DNA from: JACDAN01 sp963842235
Lineage (GTDB): Bacteria; Actinomycetota; Thermoleophilia; Gaiellales; Gaiellaceae
NCBI GenBank assembly: GCA_963842235.1
Contig: CAWJFT010000001.1
Location: 310,001 to 374,000 of the forward strand
Length of the DNA: 64,000 nucleotides
Direction: 5' to 3'
The first letter of the stretch is position 1. Each line of letters starts with the position of its first letter. The notes beneath the pieces were generated by a model that worked only from the letters and a program-made list of their open reading frames with translations, did not search any database and was not told the origin of the DNA. This document shows positions 32,782-40,998 of this stretch, piece after piece. Position numbers and translations under genes: made by a program.

Positions 32782-34130
32782 GCGCTCTCGGCCTCGGCTA
32801 CCGGCACCGGCGCTTGCTCCGAGGCCGGTCGAGGCGCGAAGTAGTCGAAGAGCGGGCCGGTCATGAGCGTCGTCACGATCGCCCCGATGACGAACACCGC
32901 CATCATCTGCTCGGTCAGGACGCCGGCCTGGAGCCCGATCAGGCCGACGATCAGGATCTCGAGCCCGCGGCAGTTCATCAGCACGCCCAGCGCATTCGAG
33001 TCGCGCCAGCTCAAGCCGACGAGTGGGCCGGTGAACGCGCTCACGCCCCACTTCGCCAGGATCATGGCTCCGAGGAAGAGGAGCAGCCCGCCGACGTCTG
33101 CGAGCGCGAACTGGCGCAGATCGGTGTGCAGGCCGGCAACGGTGAGCAGGACGGGGATGAGCACGATGACGACGAGGTCCTCCAGGCGGGCGGCGACCGC
33201 CTGGGCGAGACCGGGAATCTGGGGTACTGCGGCGCCGAAGAGAAAGCCGCCGGTCAGCGCCTGCACGCCGATCCTGTCGGCGGCTGCCGCGGAGAGGAAC
33301 GTGCCGATCAGGATCACGGCGAAGACCCCAGCATCGAGCTGCTCGTCGGGGCGATAGCGCCGCTCTAACAGCACGCGGAGCGCAGGGCGGACGGCGAGGA
33401 AGAGCACGGCGGCGAGCACGACGGCGAGGCCCAGCTTGACGGACGCGGAGTCCGGAACGCCGTGCGGGCCGGTCGCAAACGCGCTGGCGATGATGACGAA
33501 CATCAGGGGCAGCGAGATGGCGGCGGCGCCGATCGCTACCGCGCCGATCTCCGTCGAGAGCAGATGCTTCTCCTCGAGGATGCGGGCCATCACCGGGAAC
33601 GCGGTCACCGCGAGCCCGGCGCCGACGAAGAGCCCGTGGGTGACGAAGGGAACGTGCTCACCATCGCTTCTCGTCAGGGCTCGCCAGACGTTGGGCTCGT
33701 CGAGGATCGCGGCGACGCCGAAGCCGACCAGGAACGGAACCGCAGTGACCGCGAGCGCGAGGACGACGATCTGACGGCCGTGGCCGCGCATGAACCGCTG
33801 CTCGACCTCAAGGCCGACGAGGAGCATGAAGAGGACGAGCGCGAGCGTCGCCAGCAAGTTCAAGAACTCGAAGGCTTCGAGGGGGAAAAGCTCGTCCACG
33901 AGCCCGGAGCCCGGGTCGTCAGGGCCGCCGGCCACCGTTCCACCCAGGAGCGTGGGGCCGAGAAGGATCCCGGCCACGATCTCGCCGATCACTCGCGGCT
34001 GTCGCAGCTTCACGAACACGCCGCCGACGAGCCGAGCTGCGACGACGATCAAGGCGAGGTCGAGGAGGACGAAGGCGACCACCTCGGTCTCGGACAGGCG
34101 GTATGCGACCTCCCCGGACACGACTGTCAC
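32778..34130 (-). CDS. Cation:proton antiporter (CPA2 family)
   Basis: A 450-residue polytopic protein with about 12-13 hydrophobic helices. VIGEIVAGILLGPTLLGG, VLFMLLVGLEVEQRF and the MNCRGLEILIVGLIG helix are characteristic of CPA2 (KefB/NapA-like) carriers. It exchanges monovalent cations for protons across the membrane. No C-terminal NAD-binding TrkA-N domain is present. Starts with GTG; divergent from the Vps62-like gene. Confidence 0.85.
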   Translation of the reverse strand: MTVVSGEVAYRLSETEVVAFVLLDLALIVVAARLVGGVFVKLRQPRVIGEIVAGILLGPTLLGGTVAGGPDDPGSGLVDELFPLEAFEFLNLLATLALVLFMLLVGLEVEQRFMRGHGRQIVVLALAVTAVPFLVGFGVAAILDEPNVWRALTRSDGEHVPFVTHGLFVGAGLAVTAFPVMARILEEKHLLSTEIGAVAIGAAAISLPLMFVIIASAFATGPHGVPDSASVKLGLAVVLAAVLFLAVRPALRVLLERRYRPDEQLDAGVFAVILIGTFLSAAAADRIGVQALTGGFLFGAAVPQIPGLAQAVAARLEDLVVIVLIPVLLTVAGLHTDLRQFALADVGGLLLFLGAMILAKWGVSAFTGPLVGLSWRDSNALGVLMNCRGLEILIVGLIGLQAGVLTEQMMAVFVIGAIVTTLMTGPLFDYFAPRPASEQAPVPVAEAESA

Positions 34131-34190
34131 TCCAGCGCAGTTTGGCGTAATAGTTGAGCCATCGTCCCACTTCGCCGCACGATCGCCTCG

Positions 34191-36071
34191 ATGGCCGTGG
34201 CCGTCGTCACGGCCGCGGCCGCATGCGCGTTCGCTACGGCGGCCCCGACCCCCGAGCAGCGCCTCGCGGATCGCTACTCGCCTGTCGTTGCGCTCAAGAA
34301 ACAGCGAAAGCTCTGCGGCAGGGGCGAGGCGTTCAGGCCGGTGCTCGTGGACCTCGTCCTCGGTCGAGGCGACGTGTCGCTCTTCGAAGGCACAGAGCGG
34401 ACCTATCGTCGGCTGCGCCGCGCACCGACCGCGGCCGACCTCGCCTCAGGCCCGCTCGGGCACTACGTCGACTTGCCCGGGCATCCGGTGACCGGGAGCT
34501 GCAGCTACCAGCACTGGTTCAAGCGCATCGGGGCCGGGGTGCCGAACGCCGTGTACGCGCACGTCGCACGCGAGCAGGGCCGGCCTGGGCGCCTGGCGCT
34601 CCAGTACTGGCTCTACTACGTCTTCAACGACTACAACGACAAGCACGAGTCGGACTGGGAGCAGATCCAGCTGCACTTCGACGCGGACACTGTCGAGCAA
34701 GCACTCCAGCGCCCGCCCACCGAGGTGCTCTACTCGCAGCACGAGGGCGCCGAGCGCGCCGGCTGGCAAGACGACAAGCTCGAGAAGGTCGGGGGAACGC
34801 ACGTCGTGACGTATCCGGGAGCCGGATCGCACGCGAACTACTTCCGCAACGCGCTCTGGCTCGGCCGGAGCGCCCGAGAAGGGCTCGGCTGCGACGACTC
34901 GACCGCCCCGTCCACCCGGGTCACGCCCCGCGCCGTCGTCCTGGGGAATACGGGGCCCGCCTGGACCACGTTCGCCGGGCACTGGGGCCAGCGCGAGGCC
35001 GGGTTCAACGACGGGCCGCTGGGGCCGAACGCGAAGCTCCAGTGGCGCCAGCCGCTCACCTGGGCCGAGAGCGTGGAGCGAAACCGGAGCTTCAGCATCG
35101 GCCGCACCGAGCACGCGGGACTCGACGCGAGCGACCTCTTCTGCTCCGGGGTAACGGGCGCGAGCGAGCTGCTGGACGGGATCTACGCGTCGCGGTGGCT
35201 GGCGATCGGGGTCCTCGTCGGCCTGCTGGCGCTCCTCGCCGCGTGCGCGTTGGGGACGCGCTGGCGTCCGGCGCGGCTGCGCCCGCTGGAGCAACGTCGT
35301 GACGCAGGACAGATCCTCCGGGTCTCGCTCGATGTGTACCGGCTGGACTGGCGCACGCTGTTCGTCATCAGCGCGCTTCTCCTCCCGCTCACCTTCCTCG
35401 GAGCGCTTGCGGTTCACCTGCTGTTCAGCCTCGGTGGGCTCGAGGATCTCGTCCAGGCGGTTGGCAGCGAAGACCTCCTGACGGTGCACGTCTACGTGCT
35501 CGCCCTGGCGGCGATCCAGGTGGCCGTGCTCGGCCTCGCCATCGCCGCAACCGTCGTGGCTGTCTGCTCGCTTCGCCTCGGCGAGGAACGCGTCGGGACG
35601 ATGGGCGCTTTTCGGCTTGCGGCCCACCGCGCAGAGTCGTTGGCCGGCGTCCTCCTCCGGGTGGCCGGGATCCCTCTATTGCTCGGGACGACGATCGTGG
35701 GCCTCCCAATTGCGATCTGGTACCTCGGGCGCACTGCGGTCGCCCTGCCCGCCTGCGTGATCGAGGGCCTCGACACGCGTGCCGCGATCCGGCGGAGCAA
35801 GGAGATCGTCGGGAGGCACTTCCTGCGCGTGAGCGCCCTCACGACGTTGACCGTCGCCGCGGCGCTGCTCGTCGGCCCTCTTGTCGGCGCGTTCGTCCTC
35901 CTTGCCACGGACCTTCCGGTCCTGCCGGCGAACTTGATCGGGATGGTGGTCTCCGCCGCCGTGATGCCGCTCGTGGGCATCGTGATCACACTGCTCTTCT
36001 TCGACCTGCGTTCGCGTGAGCGCGAAGCCGCGCCTGAAGTCGTCGCGCAGCCGGCGCCGGTCTCTGGATGA
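34191..36071 (+). CDS. Vps62-like domain fused to a multi-pass membrane domain
   Basis: A 626-residue two-part protein. The first ~330 residues follow a short signal-like N-terminus and look like the Vps62/DUF946 fold: LALQYWLYYVFNDYNDKHESDWEQIQ in two pieces, GTHVVTYPGAGSHANYF, WGQREAGFNDGP. A membrane helix (WLAIGVLVGLLALLAACAL) leads to a C-terminal region with about five more helices resembling the GlpQ-membrane/DUF-type domain. Role unknown. Its stop overlaps the MFS gene (ATGA). Confidence 0.65.
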   Translation: MAVAVVTAAAACAFATAAPTPEQRLADRYSPVVALKKQRKLCGRGEAFRPVLVDLVLGRGDVSLFEGTERTYRRLRRAPTAADLASGPLGHYVDLPGHPVTGSCSYQHWFKRIGAGVPNAVYAHVAREQGRPGRLALQYWLYYVFNDYNDKHESDWEQIQLHFDADTVEQALQRPPTEVLYSQHEGAERAGWQDDKLEKVGGTHVVTYPGAGSHANYFRNALWLGRSAREGLGCDDSTAPSTRVTPRAVVLGNTGPAWTTFAGHWGQREAGFNDGPLGPNAKLQWRQPLTWAESVERNRSFSIGRTEHAGLDASDLFCSGVTGASELLDGIYASRWLAIGVLVGLLALLAACALGTRWRPARLRPLEQRRDAGQILRVSLDVYRLDWRTLFVISALLLPLTFLGALAVHLLFSLGGLEDLVQAVGSEDLLTVHVYVLALAAIQVAVLGLAIAATVVAVCSLRLGEERVGTMGAFRLAAHRAESLAGVLLRVAGIPLLLGTTIVGLPIAIWYLGRTAVALPACVIEGLDTRAAIRRSKEIVGRHFLRVSALTTLTVAAALLVGPLVGAFVLLATDLPVLPANLIGMVVSAAVMPLVGIVITLLFFDLRSREREAAPEVVAQPAPVSG

Positions 36072-37333
36072 GCTGGCGCCTTCAGAGTGTTCGTCGCTTG
36101 TGGCCGTTCCTGGCGCTCGAGACGGCTACCGCGCTCGGCGGGATCGCGAACGGGATCGCGACGGTCGCGTTTCCGTGGCTCGTGCTCGAACGCACTGGGA
36201 ATCCCTCGGCCGCGGCCGCCGTCGGCGCGCTCACCCTGCTTCCGCTCCTGGTGACGTCGTTCGTCTCGGGGACGCTCGTCGATCTGATCGGGCGGCGCGT
36301 GGTCTCCGTCGCCAGCGACCTGCTCTCACTCGTCAGCGTCGCAGCCATCCCGCTGCTCGACGGGTGGATCGGCCTCGGGGTCGGAGGGCTCGCAGCCCTG
36401 GCGGTGCTGGGCGCCACGTTCGACCCGGCCGGGATCACGGCACGCGAAGCCATGCTTCCCGACGCCGCCCGAGCGGCCAGGCTCCCGCTCGAACGGGCGA
36501 ACGGCATCCACGAGGCGACCTGGGGAGTGGCATTCCTCGTCGGACCGGGCGCTGCCGGTCTCCTGATCGCTCTCGTCGGCGCCGTCTCGACCTTTTGGGG
36601 CACCGCCGCCTGCTTCGCGGCGGCCGCGATCCTGCTTGCCCTCGTACCGGTCCCCGGATCGGGGCGCCCGGTCGCCGAGGTTCGCAGCGCCGGCTTCTGG
36701 GCCGCGACGCTCGAGGGCATGGCGTTTCTCTGGCGCGACCGGGTGCTCCGCAGCGTCGCCGTGCTCGCGGCGCTCCTGATCGGCTTCTGGCTGCCCGTCG
36801 AGGGCGTGATCCTGCCCGTCTACTTCCAGGACCGCGGGGCACCGGGCGAGCTCGGAGCGGTGCTGATGGCACTGAGCGGCGGCGCTGTGCTGGGCGCGCT
36901 CGCGTATGCGGCGCTCGGCGCCCGCTTCCAGCGGCGCACGGCCTATGTCGGCGCGATGGTCGGAACCTCGCTCGCGGTCCTCGGAATGGCGTTCCTGCCG
37001 CCGCTCGCCGGCTTGCTCGTGCTCGGCTTCGCCTCCGGAGCGCTGTACGGCCCGATCAACCCGATCATCAACATCGCAATGCAGGAGCGGACGCCGAATG
37101 CGCTGCGCGGGCGCATCGTCGGGCTGATCACGTCCGCCACCTACGCCGCGGGGCCCGCCGGGTACCTCGTGGCCGGCCCGCTCATCAACGCGGTCGGGCT
37201 CCGGACCGCGTTCCTGCTCTTCGCCTGCGGCCTCGTCGCCGTCGCCGCAGCGTCGGTCGCCGTCGGCTCACTGCACGGGCTCGACGGAGAGCCCGTCGAG
37301 CAGGTTGCGATGCCCGGGAACGCCGCCCGATGA
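36068..37333 (+). CDS. MFS transporter
   Basis: A 421-residue carrier with twelve predicted helices and the MFS loop 2-3 signature region GTLVDLIGRRVVSVASDLL (G-x-x-x-D-x-x-G-R-R-x). The second half has ALYGPINPIINIAMQE and LRGRIVGLIT. Likely a drug or metabolite exporter of the 3-like branch; substrate unknown. Overlaps both neighbours (ATGA), forming a membrane-protein operon. Confidence 0.85.
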   Translation: MSWRLQSVRRLWPFLALETATALGGIANGIATVAFPWLVLERTGNPSAAAAVGALTLLPLLVTSFVSGTLVDLIGRRVVSVASDLLSLVSVAAIPLLDGWIGLGVGGLAALAVLGATFDPAGITAREAMLPDAARAARLPLERANGIHEATWGVAFLVGPGAAGLLIALVGAVSTFWGTAACFAAAAILLALVPVPGSGRPVAEVRSAGFWAATLEGMAFLWRDRVLRSVAVLAALLIGFWLPVEGVILPVYFQDRGAPGELGAVLMALSGGAVLGALAYAALGARFQRRTAYVGAMVGTSLAVLGMAFLPPLAGLLVLGFASGALYGPINPIINIAMQERTPNALRGRIVGLITSATYAAGPAGYLVAGPLINAVGLRTAFLLFACGLVAVAAASVAVGSLHGLDGEPVEQVAMPGNAAR

Positions 37334-38103
37334 ACGTCTTCCGCCATGTTCCCGGCTACGAGACGCACATCTACGCGGCCGGCAAGGAGGCGCTTTTCCT
37401 GCTCTTCCTCTCCTTCCTCGTCGCGTTCTTCCTCACGCGGCTGTACACGCGGCAAGCCCGCATCCGCGGCTGGGGAAGCGCGAGCGTCGGCGGTGTTCAC
37501 CTGCATCACGCCGTGCCCGGTGTCGTCCTCGTGCTCGCCGGTGGACTGCTGTCCTTCACGCCTTGGGGAAGCAGCACTCCGGCGCAGGAGCTGCTCGCGA
37601 TCGCGTTCGGCGTCGGCGCCGGCCTCGTCCTCGACGAGTTCGCGCTGATCTTCTATCTCCGGGACGTGTACTGGGCTGAGCAGGGTCGCAGCTCGATCGA
37701 TGCGGTGATGATCGGGACGACACTCGCCGGCATCCTCCTGCTGACCGCATCCCCGTTCGGCGCCGAAGAAGCGGACTACCAAGGGCCGCGCATGGCCGTT
37801 TTCTCCCTCATCGCGTTGAACTACCTCGGCGCGCTCGTCTGCTTCGTCAAGGCAAAGCCGATCGTCGGAGCCATTGGTCTGTTCATCCCGATCGTGGCCT
37901 TGACCGGCGCGGTCCGCCTCGCGAAGCCTCACTCGCCCTGGTCACGGTGGTTCTACGACCCCGACCGCGGGCCCGAGCACTTGCGTGCGGGGCGTACCGC
38001 GAAGCGGCAGCGTGCGCAGCGGCGCTACGACTTCGGCTGGCTCGGCCGGCTCGAGCGGGACGTGACCAATATCATCGGCGGCCGCCCAAACGCGCCGGTC
38101 TGA
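37330..38103 (+). CDS. Integral membrane protein with an HLHH motif
   Basis: A 257-residue protein with about six hydrophobic segments and a conserved-looking GGVHLHHAVPGVVLVLAG stretch near residue 60; acidic residues follow in LVLDEFALIFYLRDVYW. The His/Asp/Glu arrangement next to the membrane could bind a metal, which is only a suggestion. Last gene of the 34.2-38.1 kb operon. No family was recognised. Confidence 0.55.
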   Translation: MNVFRHVPGYETHIYAAGKEALFLLFLSFLVAFFLTRLYTRQARIRGWGSASVGGVHLHHAVPGVVLVLAGGLLSFTPWGSSTPAQELLAIAFGVGAGLVLDEFALIFYLRDVYWAEQGRSSIDAVMIGTTLAGILLLTASPFGAEEADYQGPRMAVFSLIALNYLGALVCFVKAKPIVGAIGLFIPIVALTGAVRLAKPHSPWSRWFYDPDRGPEHLRAGRTAKRQRAQRRYDFGWLGRLERDVTNIIGGRPNAPV

Positions 38104-38736
38104 TCAGGTGGGCGGAGTGAATCCCGCCCGTGCCACCTCGACGGGCTCGCGGATCGCACAGCCGTGGACGTGGTCGTTGACGAGGCCCATCGCCTGCATG
38201 AAGGCGTAGACCGTCGTCGGGCCGACGAAGCGCCAGCCCCGGCGCTTCAGGTCCTTCGCCATGGCCTGCGACTCCGGTGTCTGCCCCAGCTCGAGCAGTG
38301 CGGCCCAGGTCAGTCGCTTCGGGCGCGATGCGGGATCCGGCTCGAAACGCCACACGTACGCGGCCAGCGAGCCCTCCTCGTCGACGAGCTCGAGTGCGCG
38401 CTGCGCATTGTTCAGCGTCGCCTCGATCTTGCCGCGGTGCCGTACGATCGAGGCGTCGTCGAGCAGGCGCTTGACGTCACGCTCCCCGAAACGCGCGAGC
38501 CGCTCGATGTCGAAGTTGGCGAAGGCGCGCCGGAACGCCTCGCGCTTCCGGAGGATCGTCAGCCAGGAAAGGCCGGACTGGAAGCCCTCGAGGGAGAGCT
38601 TCTCGAACAGCCGGCGGTCGTCGTCGACGGGAAAGCCCCACTCGGTGTCGTGGTAGGCGCGGTACTCGGGCGCCGAGTCGCCCCAGAAGCAGCGGACGAC
38701 TCCGTCATCGCCACGGGCGAGGCCGTCCGCGCTCAC
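38104..38736 (-). CDS. tag: DNA-3-methyladenine glycosylase I
   Basis: Removes 3-methyladenine from alkylated DNA. A 210-residue Tag protein: CFWGDSAPEYRAYHDTEWGFPV, FEKLSLEGFQSGLSWLTIL, the helix-hairpin region and AFMQAMGLVNDHVHGC (with the Cys/His zinc ligands split between the ends of the protein). GTG start overlaps the YciI stop (GTGA), linking it to the sigma-factor/peroxiredoxin unit upstream. Confidence 0.92.
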   Translation of the reverse strand: MSADGLARGDDGVVRCFWGDSAPEYRAYHDTEWGFPVDDDRRLFEKLSLEGFQSGLSWLTILRKREAFRRAFANFDIERLARFGERDVKRLLDDASIVRHRGKIEATLNNAQRALELVDEEGSLAAYVWRFEPDPASRPKRLTWAALLELGQTPESQAMAKDLKRRGWRFVGPTTVYAFMQAMGLVNDHVHGCAIREPVEVARAGFTPPT

Positions 38737-39044
38737 GCCTTCAGTTCGCCTTTCGGCGTCAGCCAGGTCATGGCCTCGATGGCCATGCGTCCCGCTTGCA
38801 CAGACGGATCCTGCTCGGCGAGCCGGCGAGTCTCCTCCAGGCCGGTCCGGTAGATGCAGATCCCACGCTTCGTCTCGTCGTCCTGATCCTCGAAGGGCCC
38901 TGCCGCGAGGAGGACGCCACGTTCGCGCATGGCGTCCAGGTGCGCGAGATGCGCCGCCTGGAGGCGGTCGAGCTCGTCCTCGTCGAACTCGAGCGCGCGC
39001 GGTCCTCGCCGGAGCAGGACGAAGGTGTAGCGGTCGAATTCCAC
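38733..39044 (-). CDS. YCII-related domain protein
   Basis: A 103-residue dimeric ferredoxin-like (YCII) protein: FVLLRRGPRAL, AHLAHLDAMRERGVLLAAGPFED (the His-Asp pair), RGICIYRTGLEETRRLAEQDPSVQAG. Some YCII proteins have hydrolase or dehalogenase activity; the function here is unknown. GTG 39044 starts 10 nt after the membrane protein stop, and the stop overlaps tag. Confidence 0.8.
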   Translation of the reverse strand: MEFDRYTFVLLRRGPRALEFDEDELDRLQAAHLAHLDAMRERGVLLAAGPFEDQDDETKRGICIYRTGLEETRRLAEQDPSVQAGRMAIEAMTWLTPKGELKA

Positions 39045-39054
39045 AGCGGACTTC

Positions 39055-40597
39055 CTACCAGGCGACGGGGATGTAGGCCTCGTAGAGCGAGATCGGCCCG
39101 TCGCGGGCGAGCAGCCGGCCCGGAACGCCGCAACGCGGAGGCCCGTAGAGGGCGAGCAACCGCACGCCGAGGTCGCCCAGCGATCGTACGTCGGCGCACG
39201 GCCGCAGCTCGTCGAGGACACGGGCTGCCTCCTTCGGCGCCACGGTCGAGTAGCCGGCGGGCCGCTCGCGCGGCGCTTGCATCGCGTAGTAGAGGTAGAC
39301 GCTCCCCTCTTGCCGGTTCGGGCGGCGCACCGGAAGCTCGAGCAGCCGACCCAACGGTGCGTTCGGGATGGCGGCGTAGGCCCGATTGTCCTCGTCCGCC
39401 GCCGTCGGCCGGACCGCGGTCACGCCCAGTCGCAGGTCGAGCGCCACGAGCAGGAGCGCGATCACTGGAGCAGCGCGCCACTGGAGCCGGGAGACGGCGA
39501 TCGCGGCCAGGCCCGCGATCGACAGGCACGCGATCGGCATGAACCGCTCCGGCACTCGCGTGCTGTGGAGCCCGGGCAGATGCCAAAGCGTCTCGTAGCC
39601 AGGCAGGTTGGCTCCGAGCGCCAGGAGTGCAGGAACGACGGCGCCGATCGCCAGGATCAGCGTGAGTCGGGAGCGCACCAGCGCGAGCCCGGCAAGCGCG
39701 ATGAGCGGCGTCAGCCAGCCGAGTAGGACGAAGGGCTCGAGCCCGTGGCGCGGGTCACGGGCGACGAAGTCGGCGAGATCGGCCGAGTAGCGCTGGACGC
39801 CTGAGAACGAGCGAGTCTCGCCGATCGAGTCTCGGATCGCGAGGGCCCAGACGAGCAGGCCGGCGGCCGCTGCAGTCGCCACTGCGCCCCCGACCCACCG
39901 GCGGCTCCCACCGCGCAGGAGCGCGTAGGCCGCGAAGAAGGGGATCGCTCCGAGCGCCAGATGGACCTGGCCGGACAGGGGAATGGACGCGAGCGCGGCG
40001 GCGGCGAGTCACCGGGCGTCGCCGCTCCCAGGCCCACAACGAGAGGGGCAGGAGCATCCCCGTCCAGGCGAGCAGATGGCCGGCGCCGGCCTGGACGACG
40101 CGGTACGGAGCCAGGGCAAACGCAAGCCCCCCGACGAGCGCGGCGCCGGTGCCGAGCCCGACCGCCCGCAGCCACAGAAACGTGAATCCTCCGGCGCCGA
40201 GATAGCCGAGCAGCACGAAGGCGTTCCAGGAGAGGATCGTGCCAGAGAGCGCGTGGAGCGGCCAGAACGGCAGGCTGAACGGCCAGCCGGCGAAGTTGAC
40301 GCGCGGCTCGGCCTCGGGCCGGAAGCTGTAGGGGTCGTGGATCGGATCCTCGCCGCGGGCGAGCTGATGCCCGGGCAGCCAGAGCTGCCAGATCGTCTGC
40401 AGATGGTCGCCCGGAGCGGCCGTTCCGGGGAGCCCGCGCAGGCCCTCTGCGAGGAACGAATCGTCCGCGTGCTTCAGCGCCGGCCAGGTGGAGACAACCC
40501 CGGCGCCAAGGTAGAGGGCGATGACGCCCGCTACAACGCCCGCGCTGCGGAGAGGAACTCGTCGAAGTCCGGCAGCTCCGCGTCCTCGAAGGCCCAT
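39055..40597 (-). pseudogene. GT-C-like multi-pass membrane protein, frameshifted
   Basis: A ~490-510 residue protein in two frames. The first part (VIALYLGAGVVSTWPALKHADDSFL, HDPYSFRPEAEPRVN, SWNAFVLLGYLGAGGFTFLWL) runs to about 40012. The rest (SIPLSGQVHLALGAIPFFAAYALL, FVLLGWLTPLIALAGLALV, VPERFMPIACLSIAGL) continues one base later, to the stop at 39055. Around ten hydrophobic segments and a soluble C-terminus suggest a GT-C or YfhO-like membrane glycosyltransferase. The start may be ATG 40597 (67-nt overlap with the peroxiredoxin) or GTA 40534 (GTAG overlap with its stop). Confidence 0.65.
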
Positions 40598-40989
40598 ACG
40601 CGGCGGACCGTACCGCCGGCGTCGATGAGGAAGGCCGAGCGGCGAGCGACGTCCGCCATCCCGCGGTAGTCCCGAGCGATCCCGAAGCCGCGAATCGCCT
40701 CGCCGTTCCAGTCCGAGAGCAGCGGGAAGTTCAGGTCGAGCGCCTGCATCCAGGCAACGTGCGACCACGGCGAGTCGCGCGAGATCGCCATCGCCCGCAC
40801 CCCTGCTTCCTCGAACTCCTTGCTCCTGTCACGCAGGAGCTCCATCTCGTTCGTTCAGGTGCCTGACCAGTCGAAGAGGTAGAAGAGCAGGAGGATCGGC
40901 CCTTCTTCTACGAGGTCGCGGAGCGAGAGCCCCTCGCGCGGAGCGAGCCAGACCTGGGCTTCAGGGATGGAGTCGCCGACGTCGAGCAC
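40531..40989 (-). CDS. AhpE-like peroxiredoxin with in-frame UGA at the catalytic position (candidate selenoprotein)
   Basis: A 152-residue thioredoxin-fold peroxidase if UGA is read as selenocysteine. GTG 40989 opens MLDVGDSIPEAQ, then ILLLFYLFDWSGT, TGA (40855-40857, codon 45), TNEMELLRDRSKEF, VRAMAISRDSPWSHVAWMQ, FPLLSDWNGEAIRGFG and RRSAFLID. Compared with mycobacterial AhpE, position 45 is the peroxidatic Cys, with Ser at the T-x-x-C Thr position and the conserved Arg in RRSAF. The protein has no other Cys, so only this residue could be catalytic. A SECIS-like hairpin follows. Downstream of the sigma/anti-sigma genes. The alternative is a nonsense-mutated Cys codon. Confidence 0.8.
40822..40840 (-). 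promoter_or_regulatory. SECIS-like hairpin downstream of the in-frame UGA
   Basis: On the mRNA, GCUCCUG-CGUGA-CAGGAGC: a perfect 7-bp stem with a 5-nt loop carrying G in the second loop position. The stem starts 14 nt after the UGA and the loop occupies nt 22-26. Bacterial SECIS elements place the apical loop about 16-37 nt from UGA with a G among the first loop bases, so placement and form both fit. Confidence 0.65.
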
Positions 40990-40998
40990 GGCCAGAGC

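Noticed and set aside
40531..40845. Truncated 104-residue peroxiredoxin starting at the internal ATG 40845
   Set aside because: It would lack the first beta strands and the catalytic residue. The upstream frame continues perfectly to a GTG with only one TGA.
40855..40857. Genome-wide reassignment of TGA to an amino acid
   Set aside because: TGA is used as a normal stop by many intact genes in the window (for example pyrE, pyrF, rplM, the PfkB kinase).
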